Below, piece after piece: positions 45,294 to 54,638 of a stretch of 64,000 bases of DNA; the first letter of the stretch is position 1; every line of letters begins with the position of its first letter. Source of the DNA: Fundicoccus culcitae (GTDB lineage: Bacteria; Bacillota; Bacilli; Lactobacillales; Aerococcaceae); the NCBI RefSeq assembly GCF_024661895.1, contig NZ_CP102453.1:1240001-1304000 (forward strand), written 5' to 3'. Position numbers and translations under genes: made by a program. The notes below the pieces were generated by a model. It saw nothing but the letters and a program-made list of their open reading frames with translations, did not search any database and was not told the origin of the DNA.

Positions 45294-45788
45294 ATGATTA
45301 AACATTTAAGATTAGATGAAAGACTTATTCATGGTCAAATTGCAATAAAATGGTCAAGAAACTTAGATATAAACCGTATTATTGTTGCTAATGATGAAGC
45401 AGGAACAAACAAAACAATTGAAAGATCCTTAATGATGGCAGCACCTCAAAATTTAAAAGTAGCAATTCAAACTATTGATAAAAGTATTGAAATATTAAAA
45501 GATCCAAGAGCTAAGGATCTTAAAATTTTATTAATTGTTGCTACTCCTCAAGATGTATTAAAAATTATAAATCAAATAAAAGATGTAGATGTGATTAATG
45601 TTGGAAACTATGGACGTATTGCTAAAAAGAAAGAAGGTGAGTCTCGTAAATCTTATGGAAGTAATTTATATGCATATGACGAGGAGGTAGATATATTTAA
45701 GGAAATAATTGCATCAGGAATTAAATGCATTTATCAAACTACTCCAGAAGACAATCCAGAACCTCTTGATAAAGCCTTAAAAATATAG
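45294..45788 (+). CDS. PTS mannose/fructose/sorbose-family EIIB component
   Basis: A 164-residue EIIB. The conserved LRLDERLIHGQI motif carries the phosphorylated His13, and GNYGRI is a family mark. AAAGGAG precedes the ATG. It phosphorylates the sugar entering through EIIC/EIID. Confidence 0.95.
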   Translation: MIKHLRLDERLIHGQIAIKWSRNLDINRIIVANDEAGTNKTIERSLMMAAPQNLKVAIQTIDKSIEILKDPRAKDLKILLIVATPQDVLKIINQIKDVDVINVGNYGRIAKKKEGESRKSYGSNLYAYDEEVDIFKEIIASGIKCIYQTTPEDNPEPLDKALKI

Positions 45789-45800
45789 GAGGATTAAAAA

Positions 45801-46607
45801 ATGACTACAGAAGCGTTATTAGTTAGTATTTTATATTTCATAATCTCATACTTAGATCCCATCTTACTATCATGGCAAGCTGTTAATAGACCAATAGTAG
45901 TAGCACCTTTAGTTGGTTTGGTATTAGGTGATTTTCATACAGGTATATTAATGGGTGCTTCCCTTGAAGCAATATTTATGGGGATTTCAGCTATTGGTGG
46001 TAGTATACCAGCAGATGCAACCATTGCAAGTGTTATATCCGTTTCGTATACAATATTAACAGGTGCAGATATAGAAGCAGGTTTAGCTATAGCAATGCCT
46101 ATAGGAACCGTAATGGCACAAATTTCAGCAGCACTTACTCCAATTTGGAGTTCATTTGCAGTTTATTGGGAAAAATTAGCTGTTAATGGGACTCCTAAAC
46201 AATTTTTAGGACAAAATATTGTATTCTCAATGTTAACTACTCCTCTAATAAATTCTATAATGCTGTTCTTTTCGATTGCTTATGGTGTAGATGGGTTAAA
46301 TAATTTATTAGCCCAATTACCGGCATGGGTCATGAATGGTTTAGTTGCTTCATCAAGTATGATGATAGCGGTAGGTCTAGCTATTTTAACATCGATGATT
46401 TGGGATAATAAGTTAGGTATTTTTTTCTTCGTAGGTTATATATTAGCTGCACGTTTAGGACTTGATGCATTATCAATCGCAATTATAGGACTAGCTATTG
46501 CTATCACAATGTTCTTTACAGATAAAAGTATTATTGACTTAAAAAATTCATTATCAAATATAAATACTAACACAAGTGCAGTTGAGGGGGATGATTTCTT
46601 TGAATAA
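45801..46607 (+). CDS. PTS mannose-family EIIC component
   Basis: A 268-residue membrane permease subunit with about seven helices. The GASLEAIFMGISAIGGSIPADATIAS region is typical of EIIC-Man. AGGAGG precedes the ATG. It forms the channel complex with EIID, whose gene overlaps its 3' end by eight bases. Confidence 0.94.
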   Translation: MTTEALLVSILYFIISYLDPILLSWQAVNRPIVVAPLVGLVLGDFHTGILMGASLEAIFMGISAIGGSIPADATIASVISVSYTILTGADIEAGLAIAMPIGTVMAQISAALTPIWSSFAVYWEKLAVNGTPKQFLGQNIVFSMLTTPLINSIMLFFSIAYGVDGLNNLLAQLPAWVMNGLVASSSMMIAVGLAILTSMIWDNKLGIFFFVGYILAARLGLDALSIAIIGLAIAITMFFTDKSIIDLKNSLSNINTNTSAVEGDDFFE

Positions 46608-47421
46608 TGCAAATAAATTATCAAAAGAAGAAAATAAGATATTAAGACAAATGTTCATTAGATCACATTTAGTTTTTATGTCATTTAATATGGTTAAAAT
46701 GGAAGCAAATGCATTTACAATAACTATGTCTCCCGCTATTGAATCCATCTACGGAGATAATGAAGAAGATAAAAAAGATGCTTATTTGCGATCACAAAAC
46801 TTCTTCAATACACATGCTGTACCATTTAATTTTATTGCAGGGTTAACTTATGCGTTAGAGAAACAAAGAAAAGAAAAAGGTAACATTGATACAGCTACCA
46901 TTGAAAGTATCAAAACTTCATTAATGGGACCAACCGCAGGTATGTTCGATTCTTTATTTTTTAATGGTTTAAGAATAATTGCAGCAGGGATAGCAATTGG
47001 ACTTGCATCACAAGGTAATATTTTAGGAGCTATATTATTTATCCTGTTATATGGCGTCCCTCAATCTATTGCTAAGTGGTTTTTATTAAAATGGGGATAT
47101 GTATATGGCACACCCTTTATAGATTCTGTTTATGAATCTGGTTTAATGAATGCGCTGACAAAAGCTGCGGGAGTTTTAGGGTTAACTATGGTAGGTTCCA
47201 CAGTAGCACAACTAGTCCACTTCCCATTAAATTGGACTATTTCAATAGGTGAAACAGAATTAGTAGTACAAGATGTTTTTAATTCAATATTTCCAGGTCT
47301 TTTAAGTATTATTTTAGTGTTTGTTTTAGTTTATTTGATTAAAAAAGGTTATCGTCCAACTACACTAATAATTGGAATCATTGCCTTAGCAATGATTGGA
47401 GCTCTTTTAGGGATTTTCTAA
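46600..47421 (+). CDS. PTS mannose-family EIID component
   Basis: The start is most likely TTG 46600, since AGGGGG lies 9 nt upstream and the ATG at 46591 is too close. The 273-residue product has the family opening RSHLVFMSFNMVKMEANAF, the SLMGPTAGMFDSLF region, and C-terminal helices. It is the second membrane subunit of the transporter. Confidence 0.93.
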   Translation: MNNANKLSKEENKILRQMFIRSHLVFMSFNMVKMEANAFTITMSPAIESIYGDNEEDKKDAYLRSQNFFNTHAVPFNFIAGLTYALEKQRKEKGNIDTATIESIKTSLMGPTAGMFDSLFFNGLRIIAAGIAIGLASQGNILGAILFILLYGVPQSIAKWFLLKWGYVYGTPFIDSVYESGLMNALTKAAGVLGLTMVGSTVAQLVHFPLNWTISIGETELVVQDVFNSIFPGLLSIILVFVLVYLIKKGYRPTTLIIGIIALAMIGALLGIF

Positions 47422-47469
47422 ATTTAATCGCTCTATTTTTAATAAACTTATAATCAGAGGTGAGGTATT

Positions 47470-48639
47470 GTGTATATTAAATCAGATAAGATATATACTG
47501 AATCTGGTGTAGTGAAAGGTTATTTGAATATTGAAGATGGTAAAATAAAAAATATATTAAGTTCAGATGAGAAAGTTGATGATTTCCATGATTTCTCAAC
47601 ATATCGAATTATACCTGGTATTTTTGATACTCACATACATGGTGTTATGGGATATAATCTCATGAATAAAACCCCTGATGTGATATCAGAAATAAAGGGG
47701 TTTTTAAAAGGTATATCTGCTCATGGAGTTACCTCAGTATTACCAACTGCAAATCCTGAGATTTTTAAAGATCTTGTTGCTGTGTCTCGGATGAGTATTG
47801 ATGGTGCAAAAATTATAGGGATTCATTCAGAAGGACCATATCTAAATAGAGTTGGTGAAAAGGGGATTGATGAGGGTCACCCAGATATTAGTCTAGACTA
47901 TATACAAGAAATGATTAGTAATTGTGAAGGTATGTTAAAATTAGTTGGAATGGCTCCTGAACTTCCAAACAGTAAACAAGCAACAGAGTATTTATTAAAT
48001 CATGGGGTAAGAGTTGCTTTCACTCATAGTAATGCAAATTTTGAAGAAGCAATGAATGCATTTAAAAACGGAGTGAGTATTTCCACACATACTGCTAATG
48101 TAATGACTGGTATACATCATAGGGATGTTGGAGGTTTAGGAGCAAGTTTACTAGCACCTAATGTGGAGTGCGAAATAATTTGTGATGGTCTTCATGTTTC
48201 TTTTGAAATGTTAGAAATAATGTTTAGAATAAAGTCTTATGATAGATTTATAATGATTTCTGACAGTACTCACCTGGCTGGTGCTCCTATAGGTCAATAT
48301 GAATCAATGGGTTTAACTATAAATATAACTGATGATGGTTTTGCTAAAACGGATACCGGAAGACTAGTTGGTTCTACTAAATCTATTATGTATGGTATTA
48401 AAAATCTGGTAGAGAAAATGAACATACCTTTAGAAATAGTTCTCAATATGGCTTGTCTGAATCCAGCACGAACATATGGTGTTGATCGAAAAAAAGGATC
48501 ACTAGTCGTTGGTAAAGATGCTGACTTTGTTATTATTGATGATGAATATAGTGTAGTTTATACTTTTTCTGAAGGTGAAGTTATATATGACGCTTCAACT
48601 GATAAAGATTTATTCAATACAAAAATGTTAGTAAAATAA
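47470..48639 (+). CDS. nagA: N-acetylglucosamine-6-phosphate deacetylase
   Basis: The start is GTG 47470 with GAGGTGAGG upstream. The 389-residue amidohydrolase has the metal motif FDTHIHG, Glu in HSEGPYLN, substrate/metal His residues in FTHSNA and HTANVMTGIHHRD, and the catalytic Asp in MISDSTHLAG. It makes glucosamine-6-phosphate and acetate from GlcNAc-6-phosphate. As last gene of the PTS operon it shows that the imported sugar, and MurNAc products of the neighbouring operon, feed into GlcNAc-6-P. The ligand HSEGP is complete. Confidence 0.94.
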   Translation: MYIKSDKIYTESGVVKGYLNIEDGKIKNILSSDEKVDDFHDFSTYRIIPGIFDTHIHGVMGYNLMNKTPDVISEIKGFLKGISAHGVTSVLPTANPEIFKDLVAVSRMSIDGAKIIGIHSEGPYLNRVGEKGIDEGHPDISLDYIQEMISNCEGMLKLVGMAPELPNSKQATEYLLNHGVRVAFTHSNANFEEAMNAFKNGVSISTHTANVMTGIHHRDVGGLGASLLAPNVECEIICDGLHVSFEMLEIMFRIKSYDRFIMISDSTHLAGAPIGQYESMGLTINITDDGFAKTDTGRLVGSTKSIMYGIKNLVEKMNIPLEIVLNMACLNPARTYGVDRKKGSLVVGKDADFVIIDDEYSVVYTFSEGEVIYDASTDKDLFNTKMLVK

Positions 48640-48846
48640 ATTATATTAAGATTTATACATAAAAACATAGACTTGTATTACATAAATAATAATCCGCTAC
48701 AAATAATTTTTCGTTGGCAATAATTTTCAAAGAAAATGCCAAGGATAAATACTATTTTTATTAAAAATGTTATTAGCTAATTCCTGACTGTTCAAGTTTT
48801 ATTTTATTAATATATCAAATAAATATCGAGGCTTTAATTTAAATTC

Positions 48847-48888
48847 AAAATCATAAGAATCTCTTTTTTCGGAGATTCTTATGATTTT
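48847..48888. terminator. Bidirectional terminator between nagA and anmK
   Basis: AAAATCATAAGAATCTC pairs perfectly (17 bp) with GAGATTCTTATGATTTT over 8 nt. Confidence 0.92.
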
Positions 48889-48932
48889 CAAATGAATACA
48901 AATTGAAAAAATTCCATTTAACCAATCAGCAC

Positions 48933-50072
48933 CTAATTAGGTCTTGTAACATTCCCCAACACAACCTTCTCTTTAGCCCCTGTTGCCCCAGGCACATTCG
49001 AAGGCTTCCGATGCAATGTCTCATTACCCAAAATCACAAAAGCCACCGCTTCTTTTGAATCAGAAGAGAATCCTTTTTCTTCTTGAGTAAATACGTCAAT
49101 TTCAGGAATTAATTCTTTAATATATTCCACCAAAGTTAAATTATGAACCCCACCACCAGCTAAAATGATCTCATTCAAATTATACTTAGGAATAATAAAC
49201 TCACGGTAACTATAGACAATTGAATAGGCAGTAAACCATGTTAAGGTGGCAATTATATCTTCTGGAGCATAGTTATTATACGTTTCTATTAATTGCTTAG
49301 TATACTCAATTCCAAAGACTTCTCTACCCGTCGATTTAGGCGGAACCATCTTCAAATAGGGGTGATCCCTTAACTCATCAACCAACTCAATAATCAAATC
49401 GCCACTCGCAGCGACAGCTCCACCTTTATCAAAACTCTCATCATACAAAATTTCCATAGCCGCATTGATCATCATATTTCCCGGACCCGTATCGAATGCA
49501 ACAACATCTTCAATCTCGCCACCTGCTGGAATAACCGTAACATTCCCAATCCCACCAATATTTTGCAAAGCGATCGTTTTTACAGCCGATTGATACAAAA
49601 CATATTCACTATATGGAACCAAAGGAGCGCCCTCACCGCCAGCAGCCATATCCATTGTCCGAAAATTACTCACAACCGGACAACCGCATTGGTACGCAAT
49701 CACAGCACTTTCACCTAATTGGAGCGTACTTGCAACTAACCCATCTCGTTCATGTGGAATATGATAAACCGTTTGCCCATGACTCGCTACAAAACCTAAT
49801 TCTTCCGAAGCTATCCCATAATTCTTGCAAATATTTATAACAGCATCAGCATACCATTTGCCCAATTCAAAATTTAATGAGCAAACCTCAGCAATACTTA
49901 CTGGTCTGTTTTCAGCTACTTTCTTAACTAAATCTCGTAACTTCATAGGATATTCAAATGTTTCGAAGGCTAACTCTTTAATTTCTGTATCCACACCAGT
50001 TCCTTTAACTTCACACAACACGGCATCTAACCCATCCAATGATGTTCCGGACATTAGCCCAACAGCTAACAT
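48933..50072 (-). CDS. anmK: Anhydro-N-acetylmuramic acid kinase
   Basis: A 379-residue protein. The AnmK/ASKHA ATP motif GLMSGTSLDGLDAV is at residues 5-18, HGQTVYH is in the middle, and FDTGPGNMMINA carries the catalytic Asp. AAAGGAGG precedes the ATG. It phosphorylates and opens 1,6-anhydro-MurNAc to MurNAc-6-phosphate, the substrate of MurQ. Its place in the MurNAc operon supports peptidoglycan recycling or scavenging. Confidence 0.95.
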   Translation of the reverse strand: MLAVGLMSGTSLDGLDAVLCEVKGTGVDTEIKELAFETFEYPMKLRDLVKKVAENRPVSIAEVCSLNFELGKWYADAVINICKNYGIASEELGFVASHGQTVYHIPHERDGLVASTLQLGESAVIAYQCGCPVVSNFRTMDMAAGGEGAPLVPYSEYVLYQSAVKTIALQNIGGIGNVTVIPAGGEIEDVVAFDTGPGNMMINAAMEILYDESFDKGGAVAASGDLIIELVDELRDHPYLKMVPPKSTGREVFGIEYTKQLIETYNNYAPEDIIATLTWFTAYSIVYSYREFIIPKYNLNEIILAGGGVHNLTLVEYIKELIPEIDVFTQEEKGFSSDSKEAVAFVILGNETLHRKPSNVPGATGAKEKVVLGNVTRPN

Positions 50073-50105
50073 AAGGACATCCTCCTTTCAATTCTTAAAT
50101 AAATA

Positions 50106-50957
50106 TCACTGCTTTAAATTATCAATAATTTTTCGAGAGGCGACTAAACTTTGAAGCGTATCATCAAAATTATCCTTAGCAACGCCATAATATAGTAGAT
50201 CAGTAATAACAAATGTTGCATTTCTCGAAGAAATAGTACCAAGACGTAAGTTAGTTTCTTCAACAGGAATATATAAATTAAAATCGGCAATTTGCGACAA
50301 TGATGTTTTAACATCGTACTTAGTGATGGCAATGACCGGTGTGCCAACTTCTTTGGCTTTCTCTGCTGCGTATAAAACGACATCCGTTTTACCAGAGTAA
50401 CTAACTGCAATTACAATATCATCAGGGGTTAAATTGGCTAATTGAGCTAATAAAATATGCGAATCATCATGAAAAAAGACCGTACGCCCAATCCTTGATA
50501 ATTTTTGCATTAAGTCATTGCACATAATGGCGCTCCCACCAATACCAATAATAAAGATTCGATTACTTTTATTAATCGCATCGACCGCTTCTGACATTAA
50601 TTTAATATTTAATAAATTGTATGTTTTTTCCATAATTGACATGGAAATATATTGTACTTTTTTTGTTAACACTTCAAAGGAATCTCCCGCATCAATAAAT
50701 ACATTCATCAATTGATTTTCTTCCGGTTTTTCAACCGTATCAGAAGCTAGATCAACTTTTAAAGCAGTAAAGCCTTTATAACCTAATTTCTTTGAAAACC
50801 TCACCCATGAACTAGCAGATGTTTTAGTCAAATCTGCTAGTTCATGAGTAGATGAGTCCAAAACTGATTCACGATTATCTAAAATGAAGTCGGCAATTTT
50901 CAATTCAGTCTCGCTAAAAGAATCATACAATTCTCTAATCCTTGTGGTACAACTCAT
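50106..50957 (-). CDS. MurR/RpiR-family regulator
   Basis: A 283-residue protein. The N-terminal HTH_6 domain (SETELKIADFILDNRESVLDSSTHELADLTKTSASSWVRFSKKLGY) is followed by a SIS domain (IFIIGIGGSAIMCNDLMQKLSRIG and AVSYSGKTDVVLYAAEKA). Such regulators repress MurNAc operons and respond to MurNAc-6-phosphate. It is encoded between mupG and anmK. The long inverted repeat directly upstream is a candidate autoregulatory site. Confidence 0.9.
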   Translation of the reverse strand: MSCTTRIRELYDSFSETELKIADFILDNRESVLDSSTHELADLTKTSASSWVRFSKKLGYKGFTALKVDLASDTVEKPEENQLMNVFIDAGDSFEVLTKKVQYISMSIMEKTYNLLNIKLMSEAVDAINKSNRIFIIGIGGSAIMCNDLMQKLSRIGRTVFFHDDSHILLAQLANLTPDDIVIAVSYSGKTDVVLYAAEKAKEVGTPVIAITKYDVKTSLSQIADFNLYIPVEETNLRLGTISSRNATFVITDLLYYGVAKDNFDDTLQSLVASRKIIDNLKQ

Positions 50958-50971
50958 GATATCACCTCATC

Positions 50972-51044
50972 ATTTAATTTTGTATTTAACCAACACAACC
51001 TACTCAATCCTTTTATCTAATTGTACATAAATACAAAATTAAAT
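50972..51044. promoter_or_regulatory. 16-bp inverted repeat upstream of the MurR-like gene
   Basis: ATTTAATTTTGTATTT (50972-50987) is repeated inverted at 51029-51044, 41 bp apart. It may be a pair of operator half-sites or form a long hairpin. Confidence 0.5.
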
Positions 51045-51058
51045 TCAAAACGTGGATA

Positions 51059-52144
51059 TTATTTTAATCTAAATTTTTGCCAAGGTTTTATTTCATCGAG
51101 AATAAATACCTCTGCTTCTTTAATACGTCCTACAACATTACTATTACCACTATTTTTCATATCATTTAATGCAATTTGTAATTCACCGGCATAATGTCCG
51201 TAGTAACTAGATTCAATAACAATATCGCCTCTATGAATGGTATCGGGTGTGTTGAAACGTTCAAAATGATGACCTTTGTATTTAACTCTACTTTGAGTCG
51301 AACGAATAATATTTTCACTTTGATCCCCACGATTAACATGTAATTCTTCAAACAAAATTTTTCGTTCTGTTTCAGGTAAACCATCAACGACTTCGACATC
51401 AAATGTGACTAAACTTAAATCCAAATTGCTTAAACTAGCTAGTTCAGCATCAGTCGGATAACAATTTGAAATGATAATATCATCTACTAGGTTCATCGCT
51501 AAGTAATGTTTAACCTGTACATCTAAAGGTAAGTGGCGATGCATCTCTAAAGTAGGTAACCCTTCAGTAACCGGCCAAGGCCCAAAAGTAGAATCATTTT
51601 GACTAGTTACAAAAGCTGCAGTCCGCAAACCATATTGTTTAAACCGCTTCGTACTTTTTTCAAAGTAGTCTAATCCTAATCCACTATAGTTATGAGGATA
51701 AAAATTATGACACGCGATTAAATTATAAACATTAGGTTGATAATCCATAATCGTATCAATCGTATGAACATTGTTACTCATGTTGATCTCAATAGATAAA
51801 TCATATGGGTTGTATGTCATTAAAGCTTCTTCAGCTCCAGTAAATCCTACATCAAGCCTAAGTCCATCTGCTTGAATCTCTTTAAAGAATCCTAATTCTT
51901 TATAACTGATATCTAACGCTTCAAAAATCCGTGGTGCCACATCAACAATGACTTCAAAGCCTTTACTTTTTGCATAACTATTAACTAATTTAAATTCTTC
52001 TTTTACTTCCTCTTTGTCTTTTTCAACTGACAACAGGCATGAAAAAACACGAGTAAAACCAGCTTCAGCCGCCTTATCAATATAAGCAAATAAATCTGCT
52101 TGATTTGACTTCTCTGGATAAATTGAAATTCCTAATTTACGCAT
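51059..52144 (-). CDS. mupG: MupG-family 6-phospho-N-acetylmuramidase (DUF871)
   Basis: A 361-residue protein with the DUF871 TIM-barrel opening MRKLGISIYPEKSNQADLF and the NNVHTIDTIMDYQPN segment. A C-terminal cyclophilin-like domain (about 245-361) follows. In Staphylococcus aureus MupG cleaves MurNAc-6P-GlcNAc to MurNAc-6P and GlcNAc. Here it is encoded after a lactose-family PTS and before MurR and AnmK genes. A hairpin terminator precedes it, so its expression is probably lower than that of the PTS genes. Confidence 0.88.
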   Translation of the reverse strand: MRKLGISIYPEKSNQADLFAYIDKAAEAGFTRVFSCLLSVEKDKEEVKEEFKLVNSYAKSKGFEVIVDVAPRIFEALDISYKELGFFKEIQADGLRLDVGFTGAEEALMTYNPYDLSIEINMSNNVHTIDTIMDYQPNVYNLIACHNFYPHNYSGLGLDYFEKSTKRFKQYGLRTAAFVTSQNDSTFGPWPVTEGLPTLEMHRHLPLDVQVKHYLAMNLVDDIIISNCYPTDAELASLSNLDLSLVTFDVEVVDGLPETERKILFEELHVNRGDQSENIIRSTQSRVKYKGHHFERFNTPDTIHRGDIVIESSYYGHYAGELQIALNDMKNSGNSNVVGRIKEAEVFILDEIKPWQKFRLK

Positions 52145-52178
52145 TATTTTATTTCACTCCTAGATTGTATTTTTAAAA

Positions 52179-52198
52179 AGCCCTGTAAATACAGGGCT
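52179..52198 (-). terminator. Internal terminator between celB-like and mupG genes
   Basis: AGCCCTGT pairs perfectly with ACAGGGCT over 4 nt. On the minus strand it is followed by TTTTTAAAA. Confidence 0.75.
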
Positions 52199-52207
52199 CT
52201 CACTAAT

Positions 52208-53566
52208 TTAAGTTGTTTCAACAGTTTCAGGTTCAACCTGTTCTTCTGCTAATAATTGATTATCATAAATTCTAAAGAATGGATAATACAAAGCAATTGA
52301 AAGGATAATTAGTAACACATTTAGTACTATAGCCCGCCAATCATTTCCTGTAGCTAAAAATGCACCAATTGGTCCAGGCAAAGTCCACGGAGCATTCGCT
52401 ACCACTGGATTTACCCATCCCCATGAAGTCGCAAACCAAGCAATAATACCATTAAATAATGGAATAACAACAAACGGAATCATCAACACAGGGTTTAATA
52501 CGATTGGAACACCAAAGATCATAGGCTCATTGATATTAAATATCGCTGGAATAAGTGATGTTTTACCTAAAGTGCTTCCATAAGATGATTTAGAGCGCCA
52601 TGCAAGTAGAATGGCTAAACCTAAAGTTGCACCGGAACCACCAATCCACACAAACCATTGATAGAATGGTTCAGCAGCTATATTTTGAATAGCTTCACCT
52701 GCAACATATGCAGTCGTATTTTCCTCCAATAAAACTAACCAAAGAGGACGCGCTAACGATCCAACAATTGAAGCACCGTGAATACCAAATACCCAGAAAA
52801 AGCCTGTTAAAAAGATGATTAATAAAACCGAAGGTAGCGTATCTGATGCAGAGATTAATGGTGATACAATTATAGCAACAATGCCATGAACATCAATTTC
52901 TAAGAAATATGTGATTGTAGCAACTAATAATAATACAATGGCAGTTGGTGTCAAAGATTCAAATGAACGAGCAACAGAAGCGGGTACTTGTGATGGCATT
53001 GAAATTTTAAAGCCACTTTTATCTGTAAACCGATATATCTCAACCGCTAAGAAAGCTGATAAAATACCTATAAACATCCCACCTGATCCTAGGTTAGCCA
53101 TTGGTAAATGAAAACCAGTAGGTACAGCAGCAATATATTCAGCTAATTCTACATTATTTGCAGCCAATTGTTGGATTGACTCTGAAGCTGCTGGGATTGA
53201 CGTTGGTACGATAGTTAATAAAAAGGCTAGTTCAGATAATATCGCACCAGACAAACCATCTAAATCATACGATTTTGCTAATGAATAACCAATTCCAAAA
53301 ACAGCATACAATGTCATAATGTACATTGAAACACGGTATGGTAATAAGATTTTAGTTTGATGTTGCAGGATCCATTGAGTAAAGGCCCAATCAGATGGTA
53401 GTGAATTTGGTAAGAATGCGATTACCATAAACATTGAAGCGACAATAATAATCGGCAAAGTTGAAATAATCCCGTCACGAATCGCACGTAAATGGCGTTG
53501 CTCAGCTAATTTTGCCATAGGTGTTGATAGTTTTTCATCTAAAAATGTTGCTATTTTATCAAACAA
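52208..53566 (-). CDS. PTS lactose/cellobiose-family EIIC component
   Basis: The start is TTG 53566, with GGAGG about 9 nt upstream. The 452-residue product has about ten hydrophobic helices. The family motifs INEPMIFGVPIVLNPVLMIPF and GIHGASIVGS are visible. It is the membrane permease of a PTS whose EIIA and EIIB are separately encoded in the same operon. From the operon the substrate is probably a MurNAc-containing disaccharide or MurNAc, rather than cellobiose. Confidence 0.93.
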   Translation of the reverse strand: MFDKIATFLDEKLSTPMAKLAEQRHLRAIRDGIISTLPIIIVASMFMVIAFLPNSLPSDWAFTQWILQHQTKILLPYRVSMYIMTLYAVFGIGYSLAKSYDLDGLSGAILSELAFLLTIVPTSIPAASESIQQLAANNVELAEYIAAVPTGFHLPMANLGSGGMFIGILSAFLAVEIYRFTDKSGFKISMPSQVPASVARSFESLTPTAIVLLLVATITYFLEIDVHGIVAIIVSPLISASDTLPSVLLIIFLTGFFWVFGIHGASIVGSLARPLWLVLLEENTTAYVAGEAIQNIAAEPFYQWFVWIGGSGATLGLAILLAWRSKSSYGSTLGKTSLIPAIFNINEPMIFGVPIVLNPVLMIPFVVIPLFNGIIAWFATSWGWVNPVVANAPWTLPGPIGAFLATGNDWRAIVLNVLLIILSIALYYPFFRIYDNQLLAEEQVEPETVETT

Positions 53567-53618
53567 TTATTTTTTCCTCCTAACTTTTTAAAACGACAAT
53601 GAACATCCATTAATATAA

Positions 53619-53936
53619 CTATTCGAAAATCTCACCTGCTTCTTTTTGAATTTGTTGTAATAAAAATTTACCACCTATTGGAGAATAACCTTTTGGATTA
53701 ATTAACAAACATGGCACACCAACAGCATCTGCTTGCCCTTTTAAAACATCAAATCGATGACGTATTTGTGGAGCCACTAATCCTAAAGCATAACCTTTCT
53801 TTATTTCATCTTCAAAAGCTTGAGAACTAACTTCTTGAACAGTCATATCAATTCCAGCATCCTTTGCGGCATCACTTAATGATTTTGCTGCAATCGCGCT
53901 AGACATCCCAGCTGAACACGCTAATAGTACTTTCAT
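53619..53936 (-). CDS. PTS lactose/cellobiose-family EIIB component
   Basis: I start at ATG 53936, with GGAGG upstream; five extra upstream codons overlap the ribosome site. The 105-residue product has the phosphorylated Cys7 in LLACSAGMSS and the ALGLVAPQIR strand. It phosphorylates the sugar at EIIC. Confidence 0.92.
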   Translation of the reverse strand: MKVLLACSAGMSSAIAAKSLSDAAKDAGIDMTVQEVSSQAFEDEIKKGYALGLVAPQIRHRFDVLKGQADAVGVPCLLINPKGYSPIGGKFLLQQIQKEAGEIFE

Positions 53937-53956
53937 TTTCCATACCTCCAAATTTT

Positions 53957-54265
53957 TTATAAATAAATACCTAAGCCAAACAAAAAGAACTCAATGATAA
54001 AAATAAACAACGAACTGATACCTAACAGCACCCAAAAACTTGAACCAATTCTTTTTTCTGTTTCAATAAAACAACAAGCATACGCAATCGTGGCGCCAAT
54101 TAATAATGAACTTAAAATCAATACCAACCATTGTATCCCTGGTGAAAAGCGTTCTAAGAGAAAAGGAACGGCAAATAATACGATAAAAGTAACCCCTAAT
54201 ATTAAGAACGAGCTTTTAAAGCCAATTTTTGGCATATTCGTATCGTTTTTCATTTTTTCTTCCAT
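53957..54265 (-). CDS. Small three-helix membrane protein in the MurNAc operon
   Basis: A 102-residue protein (start ATG 54265, or ATG 54253 after GGAAG) with three predicted helices (about 18-37, 44-64 and 78-100) and a cytosolic-looking CCFIETEKR loop. No family is recognised. It lies between EIIB and EIIA genes, so it is probably linked to the transporter. Such an extra membrane protein inside a lactose-type PTS operon is unusual. Confidence 0.7.
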   Translation of the reverse strand: MEEKMKNDTNMPKIGFKSSFLILGVTFIVLFAVPFLLERFSPGIQWLVLILSSLLIGATIAYACCFIETEKRIGSSFWVLLGISSLFIFIIEFFLFGLGIYL

Positions 54266-54278
54266 CAGTTAATCGACC

Positions 54279-54602
54279 TTACTTATTTTCTAGTTCATTC
54301 ACACGTTTATTTAATTTGATAAAATAATCTGCTAATGAACGAACTTCCATAGATGTCATCAAATGATCTTGCGCATGCACAAAGAGAACAGTCACATCAT
54401 GATTTTTACCCGCAGCTTCTTCTTGAATTAAATTAGTTTGAACTTGATGAGCTGTTTTCAAATATGCATCAGCTTCCACCAACAATTCGTCTGCTTTTTC
54501 GTAATTACCTTTTTCAGCTTCCATTATCGCTTCGTATGCCAAACCTTTTGCATTTCCGCCATTACTAATAATTTCAAAAATAATCTGTTCCATTTCTTCC
54601 AT
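54279..54602 (-). CDS. PTS lactose/cellobiose-family EIIA component
   Basis: I start at ATG 54602, after AAAGAG; a GTG 9 bp earlier is possible. The 107-residue helical bundle has the phosphorylated His near 76 in FVHAQDHLMTS and the usual SGG/NAK start (ISNGGNAKGLAYEA). It donates phosphate to the EIIB encoded two genes downstream. Confidence 0.93.
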   Translation of the reverse strand: MEEMEQIIFEIISNGGNAKGLAYEAIMEAEKGNYEKADELLVEADAYLKTAHQVQTNLIQEEAAGKNHDVTVLFVHAQDHLMTSMEVRSLADYFIKLNKRVNELENK

Positions 54603-54638
54603 GTTTATCACTCTTTCTCTGTTATTTCATTTATTTCA

